From Acidobacteriota bacterium (GTDB lineage: Bacteria > Acidobacteriota > Blastocatellia > RBC074), in NCBI GenBank assembly GCA_016196035.1, contig JACPYM010000084.1:1-59477 (forward strand): a stretch of 59,477 nt of DNA. The letters run 5' to 3'. A model generated the notes under the pieces. It saw nothing but the letters and a program-made list of their open reading frames with translations, had not been told where the DNA came from and made no database searches. This document shows, in pieces, positions 36,432 through 43,973 of the stretch. The translations under genes were made by a program, and so were the position numbers. Positions within the stretch are counted from its first letter, which is position 1. The number at the start of each line of letters is the position of its first letter.

Positions 36432-38146
36432 ATATGATCTGGCAACGATCAAAAAGGAGCGAGGCAGTGCCTGGCATCTGGCTGCTGCTTTGGTTGGCGG
36501 CGTTCAGCGTCGTGACGCCAGAACCGCCTGCCGCGCAAGCACAAACGGCCAAGCGCGACGGCACAATCACCGGGCAGGTGCTCGACGAAGACGGCGCTCC
36601 CGTGGCGGGCCTGGCGGTCGAACTCTTCGGACGGGGCGAGTCCAACCGCGCCCGGCAAGAAGCCAAGACTGATGCGCAGGGCGAGTTCAAATTCACCGGC
36701 CTGCCGCCGCAAGCTTACAGGCTCTCGCTCAACCGCCTGCCGGGTTATGTGGAGGAAGAATCAACCGCTGAGGTTTATTACCTGGGCGCGCACATCCTGC
36801 TGCATCTGGCGAAAGGCGGCGTCATCAGCGGGCGCGTCACTGATGAGGACGGCGAACCCTTGACCGGTGTGACTGTGCTCGCCCGGCGCGTGCGTGATCT
36901 GGCGGGCGTGCCCGACAACGCTGGCCGTTGGGAAGGCTGGCGCGGCACGGATGATCGCGGTGTTTATCGCCTCTACGGATTGCAACCGGGCCGCTATCTG
37001 GTCAGCGTCAATCACGCGGCCAATCAATACAACCACCAGAGCCGCGAACTTTCCACCTATTATCCGGCGACCACGCGCGCGGAGGCCGCCGAAGTCACGG
37101 TGGAGCGCGGCGCTGAAGTCACCGGCATTGACATCCGCCATGCCGGGCGCGCTGGGCAAACCGTCAGCGGCACATTGACGTTTGCCGCTGGAACGGAGCC
37201 GGCCCAAAAAGAGTCGGGCACGGCTTGGGTGGGTTTGTTCAATCGGGCGCTACGCGAGATCGAATATGAACTGCCCTGGGTGGATGGCACGCGCTTCGTG
37301 TTCAAAGGCGTGGCCGCTGGCGAATACGATTTGCTGGCGCGCTCTTACGAACGCAATGCCGCGCCAGCCGCGCCGTTGCCCGTGACGGTGAAAGGCGCGG
37401 ACATCAATGGTCTGACGTTAAAGCTGACTCCGCTGGGCGCGCTGGCGGGCCGGGTCGTCATCGAACAGCCTGCGGCGGCTTGTCAGAAAAGCGCCTTGGC
37501 CTATGACGAAATCGTCTTGGCCGCACAACGCGTGGAAGCCGGCACAAATGCCGAGAGCGCCCTGCCGCTCTATTCCTTTGCCACGCCTGATGCGGTGGGA
37601 AATTTCAAATTGCCTATGTTGACGCCGGGCCGTTACGCGCTGCAATTTACGCTGCCGTTTGGCTGGTACGTCAAAACGCTTGAACGTTCGCAGCCAGCGG
37701 CGGCCCGCGCCGCGGCAAAGGATTTTGGCGTGCCCTTGAAAAGCGGCGAGAGTTTGACGGGTTTACTCGCGACGCTATTGGGCAGCGCGGCCAGCTTGCG
37801 CGGCGTGGTTGAAAGTAAAGCCGCCTTGCCGCCGCGTTTGCGCGTGCACCTGATTCCGGCTGACCCGACTTGGGCTGACGAAGTGTTGCGCTATGCCGAA
37901 GCGCCCGTGAACGCTGGGCGCTTCGCGTTCGACAATCTCGCGCCCGGCAAATACTGGCTGCTGGCGCGCCCGCTCGCCGACGACGAATCGAGCGAACGCG
38001 CCACACGCCCGGTTGCCTGGGATGCCAACGAGCGCGCAAAGTTGCGCCGCGAGGCTGAAGCCGCCAAACAGGAAATCAGCTTGGCCACGTGCCAGCGGGC
38101 GGCAGATTTCAAATTGCCATATACCACTCCGGCCAAGGCGAAATAA
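36428..38146 (+). CDS. Exported carboxypeptidase-regulatory-domain protein, type B copy 3
   Basis: A 572-residue type B protein, start overlapping the A copy 3 stop. A signal-like segment (GIWLLLWLAAFSVVTPE) precedes GTITGQVLDEDGAPVAGLAV. The paired cysteines are at AACQKSALAYDE and ATCQRAADF, and the C-terminal type B tail LAPGKYWLLARPLADDESSE is kept. It closes the triple A-B array. Upstream of the next gene lies a GGTACCGCGCGC-type inverted repeat. Confidence 0.85.
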   Translation: MNMIWQRSKRSEAVPGIWLLLWLAAFSVVTPEPPAAQAQTAKRDGTITGQVLDEDGAPVAGLAVELFGRGESNRARQEAKTDAQGEFKFTGLPPQAYRLSLNRLPGYVEEESTAEVYYLGAHILLHLAKGGVISGRVTDEDGEPLTGVTVLARRVRDLAGVPDNAGRWEGWRGTDDRGVYRLYGLQPGRYLVSVNHAANQYNHQSRELSTYYPATTRAEAAEVTVERGAEVTGIDIRHAGRAGQTVSGTLTFAAGTEPAQKESGTAWVGLFNRALREIEYELPWVDGTRFVFKGVAAGEYDLLARSYERNAAPAAPLPVTVKGADINGLTLKLTPLGALAGRVVIEQPAAACQKSALAYDEIVLAAQRVEAGTNAESALPLYSFATPDAVGNFKLPMLTPGRYALQFTLPFGWYVKTLERSQPAAARAAAKDFGVPLKSGESLTGLLATLLGSAASLRGVVESKAALPPRLRVHLIPADPTWADEVLRYAEAPVNAGRFAFDNLAPGKYWLLARPLADDESSERATRPVAWDANERAKLRREAEAAKQEISLATCQRAADFKLPYTTPAKAK

Positions 38147-38184
38147 GCTGAAGCTTTTTGCGCATACAGTAGAACGTGTAGCGT

Positions 38185-38282
38185 CGGGACAGTACCGCGC
38201 GCGTCAGCAAGCGGAGACTCTGCCGTTGCGCCAGCCCGCCTGACTTGATGCGCCGCTTGCTGACGCGCGCGGTACTGTCCCG
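38185..38282. repeat. Inverted repeat of the GTACCGCGCGCGTCAGCAAGCGG family
   Basis: Arms CGGGACAGTACCGCGCGCGTC (38185) and its matching reverse complement (to 38282) around a 40-base spacer. It shares the 20-base core with 26415-26515 but has different outer bases (GGGACA versus GAGGCG), again matched on both sides. Confidence 0.88.
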
Positions 38283-38355
38283 TTCCGCCGCGCGCCTTAC
38301 CTAAACCCTGCCAAGTTTATTCCCCATTTATCTTTCGCGCGCTATCATCAGTCCC

Positions 38356-39054
38356 GTGCGAATCCTCTTGGTCGAAGATGAACCCGGTGCGGCGCAGATG
38401 CTGGCGCTCGGCCTGCGCGAACAGACTTACGCCGTGGATGTGGCGGCGGATGGCGAGGCCGCGCTTTGGCAGGTGCACGACAACGATTACGATTTGATCC
38501 TGCTGGATGTCATGCTGCCGCGCAAAGACGGCTTTGCCGTGTGCCGCGAATTGCGCGCGGCGGGCGTGGCGACGCCGGTGCTGATGCTGACGGCGCGGGA
38601 CGCCGTGCAGGATCGCATCGCGGGGTTGGATCACGGGGCCGACGATTATTTGACCAAGCCTTTCGACTTTCACGAATTGCTGGCGCGGGTGCGGGCGTTG
38701 TTGCGGCGCGGCCCGGCGCTGCTGCCTGATATTTTGCGCGTGGCCGATCTGGCCGTCGAAACGCGCGCGCGCCGCGTCAGCCGCGCGGGACGGCGCGTGG
38801 AATTGACCGCCAAAGAATATGCGCTGTTGGAATATCTGACGCGCCGCGCCGGGCAGGTCGTCACGCGCGCCGAGATTGCCGAACACGTCTGGGATGAATC
38901 GTTCGATCCTTTCTCCAACTTGATCGAAGTCTATGTCCAACGCTTGCGCCGCCGGATTGATGAGGGCCACGCGCTCAAATTGATCCGCACGCGGCGCGGC
39001 GAAGGCTATCTCTTAACGGCGGAAGCCGAAGAAAGCGGTGTCGGTCATGGTTGA
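38356..39054 (+). CDS. OmpR/PhoB-type response regulator
   Basis: A 232-residue two-domain regulator. The receiver domain (1-115) has acidic pocket E7-D8, phospho-acceptor D51 (LLDVMLP), T80-region LMLTARD and K102 (LTKPFDF). The OmpR-type winged helix follows (about 125-225: VELTAKEYALLEYLTRRAGQ, YVQRLRRRID). It starts at GTG 38356. It overlaps the histidine kinase gene by eight bases, so the two are co-translated. Adjacent targets may be the exported A-B proteins upstream or the phosphatase downstream; neither is shown. Confidence 0.95.
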   Translation: MRILLVEDEPGAAQMLALGLREQTYAVDVAADGEAALWQVHDNDYDLILLDVMLPRKDGFAVCRELRAAGVATPVLMLTARDAVQDRIAGLDHGADDYLTKPFDFHELLARVRALLRRGPALLPDILRVADLAVETRARRVSRAGRRVELTAKEYALLEYLTRRAGQVVTRAEIAEHVWDESFDPFSNLIEVYVQRLRRRIDEGHALKLIRTRRGEGYLLTAEAEESGVGHG

Positions 39055-40471
39055 TTCCGTCCGTACCAAATTGACTTTGTGGTATGTCGGCGTGCTGGCG
39101 CTGGTGCTGCTCGCCTTCAGCACGGGCGTGTATGCGCTGGCGGCGCGCAAGCTGAATGCGCGCCTTGATGCGGGTTTGCGCACGACGGTGGAAGGCACGG
39201 CGCGGCTCTTCGTTCACGAAAAGGAAGAGGGCAGCACTGACGAACACGCGGCGGCGAGCGCCTTTCGCAAATACTATTACCCGCGCCAGGCCGTGGCGGT
39301 TTTCGATCAGGCGGGCCGGTTGGTGAAAGAGCAACCGCTCGGTGAAATTCACGCGACGTTGCCGGCGAATCCCGCCGCGCTTGACCGCGCCGGGCTGCAA
39401 TTTTTTCAGCAATCCGAAGAGCATTCCGGCGCGGATGATGGGTTGCGCATGGCGGTGCAACGCTTGCCGTCCGGGCCGTCCAGTGCGGTCTTTCTGGTCG
39501 TCGGCCAGTCTGCCAGCGAGGTGGTTGACGATCTGGAATTGCTGGGCGGCATTTTGGCGGCGGCGGCCCCACTGGCGCTGTTATTGGTCGCGGCGGGCGG
39601 CTGGTTTCTGGCGCGCCGCGCGCTGACCCCCGTGGTGGCGATGTCGGAGCAGGCGCGGCAAATCAGCAGCGAAAATTTGGCCGAGCGGTTGCCAGTGGCG
39701 AATGCGCGCGATGAATTGGGCCAACTGGCCGAAACCTTCAACGAAATGCTGGCGCGGCTACAATCCGCCTTTGAGCAGCAGCGCAGCTTTATGGCCGATG
39801 CCTCGCACGAATTGCGCACGCCCCTGTCGGTGATTCACACGGCGGCGCAAGTCACACTGGAGCTGCCGCATCGCCAGGAAGAAGAGTATCGCGACGCCTT
39901 GCGGTTGATTGACGGTCACACCACGCGCCTGTCCCGCATCGTGGCCGATATGTTCACGTTGGCGCGCGCCGACGCGGGCCGCCGTCCGTTGCAGCCGACC
40001 GAATTTTATCTGGATGAACTGGTGGGCGAGACCGTGCAGGCCGCGCGCCTGCTGGCGGCGCGCAAAAACATCCGCGTCGAATGGAGCGAACCCGGCGAGA
40101 CGCGCTTTCGCGGCGACGAAGATTTGCTGCGCCAGTTATTGCTGAACCTGCTGGATAACGCGATCAAGTTCACGCCCGTGGATGGCGCGATTCGCGTTTA
40201 TCTGACCCGGCAGGCGGCGGCCTGCGAAATCGCTGTGAGCGACACCGGCGCGGGCATCGCAACAGAAGTTCAGCCGCAAATCTTTGAACGCTTTTTTCGC
40301 GTAGACAAAGCCCGCGCCCGCGCTGACAATGGCGCGGGCAGCGGCGCCGGGCTGGGCCTTTCGATTGCGCGTTGGATTGCCGAAGCCCACGCCGGCAGTT
40401 TGGAACTGCGCCGCTCTGATCAACAAGGCAGCACCTTTGCAGTGCGCTTACCCACACCGTCATCCCCATAG
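39047..40471 (+). CDS. Two-component sensor histidine kinase
   Basis: A 474-residue kinase. TM1 (LWYVGVLALVLLAFSTGVYAL, residues ~9-30), an extracytoplasmic sensor of about 130 residues and TM2 (ILAAAAPLALLLVAAGGWFL) are followed by HAMP (RRALTPVVAMSEQARQIS). HisKA has phospho-acceptor H254 in SHELRTP. The ATPase has the N box (LLNLLDNAIKFTP), G1 (DTGAGIA), F (FERFFRVD) and G2 (GAGLGLSIAR) boxes. The start could also be the GTG at 39038. It overlaps the response regulator and should phosphorylate it. Confidence 0.95.
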   Translation: MVDSVRTKLTLWYVGVLALVLLAFSTGVYALAARKLNARLDAGLRTTVEGTARLFVHEKEEGSTDEHAAASAFRKYYYPRQAVAVFDQAGRLVKEQPLGEIHATLPANPAALDRAGLQFFQQSEEHSGADDGLRMAVQRLPSGPSSAVFLVVGQSASEVVDDLELLGGILAAAAPLALLLVAAGGWFLARRALTPVVAMSEQARQISSENLAERLPVANARDELGQLAETFNEMLARLQSAFEQQRSFMADASHELRTPLSVIHTAAQVTLELPHRQEEEYRDALRLIDGHTTRLSRIVADMFTLARADAGRRPLQPTEFYLDELVGETVQAARLLAARKNIRVEWSEPGETRFRGDEDLLRQLLLNLLDNAIKFTPVDGAIRVYLTRQAAACEIAVSDTGAGIATEVQPQIFERFFRVDKARARADNGAGSGAGLGLSIARWIAEAHAGSLELRRSDQQGSTFAVRLPTPSSP

Positions 40472-40476
40472 GCCAA

Positions 40477-40583
40477 GGGCATTGAATGAAGGTTCAGAGT
40501 TCACGCTTCAGCGTGTTGACTCGAGTTAGACACGCTGAAGCATGAACTCTGAACCTCGTCTCGTCGCGCTTCATTCAATGCCC
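40477..40583. repeat. Inverted repeat of the GTTCAGAGTTC family with extended outer arms
   Basis: Outer arms GGGCATTGAATGAAG (40477) and CTTCATTCAATGCCC (to 40583) enclose GGTTCAGAGTTC and GAACTCTGAACC with ACGCTTCAGCGTG / CACGCTGAAGCATG inner arms. It fills much of the 314-base gap before the phosphatase. A single GCGCGCGGTACTGTCCCGC half-arm of another family is at 40684-40709. Confidence 0.85.
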
Positions 40584-40785
40584 CTTGCTCCCCTAGGCCA
40601 ATAAGGTTGGCCCGTGACGCTGGCGATTCGCACTTTACCACTCGAGTCAATTCACCGTTCGTTCCATCTTTCATCGCCAGCAACGCGCGGTACTGTCCCG
40701 CTACGCCGGATTTATGCTGCGTTTATCCCCGTTTCACTACATTGATCAAACCCTGAATCAAACACGATCTAAAGGAGTATTGCAG

Positions 40786-42138
40786 ATGAAGTTTTCGATG
40801 GCGCGACGGCGCTTCACGTTCCACTTATGGCCGCTCGCTCTGGTGTTGGCCGGGCTGGCGTTTGTGTCGTACCAATTTACCCGTCCCGCTCAGCGCGCCC
40901 GCGCGGCGGCGTCTTTCTCAGCCGCGCAGCCTGCCCAAAGCGCCACGGTGCGCTTCATCGCTTTTGGCGACATGGGCACGGGTGACGCCGACCAATATGC
41001 GCTGGCAAAACAGATGACCGCCTGGCAAACGGCGCACCCCTTCGACACGGTCTTGCTGTTGGGCGACAACATTTACCCCGACGGCAATCCGGCGGATTTG
41101 CCCGCGAAGTTTGAAAAACCCTACGCCGAACTGTTGCAACGCGGCATCCGCTTTCAGGCTTCGCTCGGCAATCACGATGTGAAAAAGGGGCGCGCCGCCC
41201 AGATCGGCTACCCCAATTTCAACATGGGCGGCCAGGCGTATTACTCCTTCGTCAAAGGCACGAATGCTGACGGCAAACCGCTCGCCGAATTCTTTGCGCT
41301 CGATTCAAACGCGATGGACGCGGCGCAGTTGAATTGGTTTGAAGGCGCGTTGAAGGTTTCGCAAGCTGAGTGGAAGCTGGTGTTCTTTCATCACCCGCTC
41401 TATTCGTCCGCCACCACGCACGGTTCTGACGCGGCGCTGCGGGCGAAGCTGGAACCGCTCTTTGTGCGTTACGGCATCGTCGCGGCCTTCAGCGGACACG
41501 ATCATACTTACGAGCGCACCAAACCCATGCAGGGCGTGCAGTACTTTGTTTCCGGCGCGGGCAGCGGCAAGTTGCGGCGTGGCGACCTGAATCGCAAGAG
41601 CCAGTTTTTTGCCGCCGGTAATGACGAAAACGGCAGCTTTCTGTATGTCGAACTCACGCAGGCCGAACTTAACTTTCAAGCCGTAGACGTCACCGGCAAG
41701 GTTTTTGACGCCGGCAGATTACTGCCCAAACTCGCTCCTGCTCCTGCTGCTGCTCCTGCTTTGGCGCTTAATACGCCGGTTGTTTTACCCAACTCTTTGC
41801 CCGAACCGGCTACCACGCGCGGCGTCACCAAAACTACGAATGTTGAATCTGCTGCGCCACCGGTTACCGCAGTCAGCAAGCCTGAGAAAGCCAAGGCTGA
41901 CAAAGCGCCGAAAGCCAGCAAGCCTGTCAATGAAGAGAGCAACGGACAACCCAAACTGAGCGCCGATGCCGCCCAAACTATCGCCTTGCAACAAGTTCCC
42001 GGCACCGTGGAAAGCAGCGAATTGAAACGCAAAGACGGTCAGATGATTTACGCCGTCAAAATTCGCAACGGCAAAGACGCCGCCGAAGTACGCATCAATG
42101 CCGAAGACGGCACCGTCGTGCGCGTCAAACGCAAATAG
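40786..42138 (+). CDS. Exported calcineurin-like metallophosphatase with a C-terminal PepSY domain
   Basis: A 450-residue protein. A membrane/signal segment (LWPLALVLAGLAFVSYQF) leads into a metallophosphoesterase domain (about residues 45-310) with the metal ligands FGDMGTGD, LLGDNIYPDG, LGNHD, FFHHPLYSS and SGHDHTYERT, similar to purple acid phosphatases. A Pro/Ala/Lys linker follows, then a PepSY-like domain in the last 60 residues (LSADAAQTIALQQVPG, VRINAEDGTVVRVKRK). Start chosen at ATG 40786 with AAGGAG upstream. Fusion of the two domains is unusual; PepSY is normally an inhibitory or sensing unit in peptidase propeptides. Confidence 0.88.
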   Translation: MKFSMARRRFTFHLWPLALVLAGLAFVSYQFTRPAQRARAAASFSAAQPAQSATVRFIAFGDMGTGDADQYALAKQMTAWQTAHPFDTVLLLGDNIYPDGNPADLPAKFEKPYAELLQRGIRFQASLGNHDVKKGRAAQIGYPNFNMGGQAYYSFVKGTNADGKPLAEFFALDSNAMDAAQLNWFEGALKVSQAEWKLVFFHHPLYSSATTHGSDAALRAKLEPLFVRYGIVAAFSGHDHTYERTKPMQGVQYFVSGAGSGKLRRGDLNRKSQFFAAGNDENGSFLYVELTQAELNFQAVDVTGKVFDAGRLLPKLAPAPAAAPALALNTPVVLPNSLPEPATTRGVTKTTNVESAAPPVTAVSKPEKAKADKAPKASKPVNEESNGQPKLSADAAQTIALQQVPGTVESSELKRKDGQMIYAVKIRNGKDAAEVRINAEDGTVVRVKRK

Positions 42139-42170
42139 TGATTTTATCTATGGGTTTTTGATGAAGAGCA

Positions 42171-42299
42171 GAAGGAGATTACGGAACAGACGGAATCCAT
42201 AGACACGCATAAATAACAGAGCCAACCAAATCTATCGGCACGCAGAAAGCTTCTTTTCCGTCTGTTCCGTTATTTCCGTCTGTTCCGTAATCTTTCTTC
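42171..42299. repeat. Inverted repeat with TTACGGAACAGACGGAA arms
   Basis: GAAGGAGATTACGGAACAGACGGAA on the left faces two overlapping copies of TTCCGTCTGTTCCGT on the right (the last reading through TAATCTTTCTTC). It lies between the phosphatase stop and the terminator at 42327. Confidence 0.75.
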
Positions 42300-42326
42300 C
42301 TGGCTGACTGCCAAACTCATTTGATG

Positions 42327-42384
42327 AACGGGCAGAACGAAACCGTCGGCACGCTCAGCCTTGGTTTCGCTCTGCCCGTTTTTT
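42327..42384 (+). terminator. Rho-independent terminator
   Basis: AACGGGCAGAACGAAACC pairs with GGTTTCGCTCTGCCCGTT (one mismatch), a stem of about 18 bp, followed directly by a T run. It is placed to end the phosphatase transcript before the next gene. Confidence 0.7.
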
Positions 42385-42433
42385 GCGTATGCTCGCGCCG
42401 CTTTTTTATCCCATATTCAAACGGAGCCAAACT

Positions 42434-43537
<1,104 letters not shown>

Positions 43538-43636
43538 AGTCGGGAATGAGTGCGGCACGGCGAGCCGTAACCATCGGACAACAACCAGCGCATTCAGATT
43601 GCAGAAGGCGCTTCCTAGCCCGAAGCCCTGCCCAAA

Positions 43637-43817
43637 GCCTTGAAAGGGCGAAATCCAATAGCCAGGGGCATCGCCCCTGGAATGTGCGTCCAGAAATTCA
43701 TAAGCCCTGAAAGGGCGAAATTCGGCGTGATTATTTCGCCCTTTCAGGGCTTATCCGATATTTGGTTGCTTCCCAGGGGCGATGCCCCTGGCTATTGAAT
43801 TGCGCCCCGTTGGGGCT
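43637..43817. repeat. Dispersed CCCTGAAAGGGC repeat cluster
   Basis: Repeated words GCCTTGAAAGGGC, GCCCTGAAAGGGCG, GCCCTTTCAGGGC with CAGGGGCATCGCCCCTGG palindromes. The block makes up most of the 436-base gap upstream of the TIR-NACHT gene. The rest of the gap (43818-43973) shows no gene I can support. Confidence 0.86.
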
Positions 43818-43973
43818 TTACGTTGTAGCTGAAGACAAGTGCACTCATGCATCGCGTGCTCCTCGTGCACACAAACGCAATCCGTTTTATACTGCGCGCC
43901 GCCCCAAGCACACCTCGCCAGACTGTACCGGCGCGACGACAATCACCACCGCATTCAGCAGGGAAAAGCAGCG

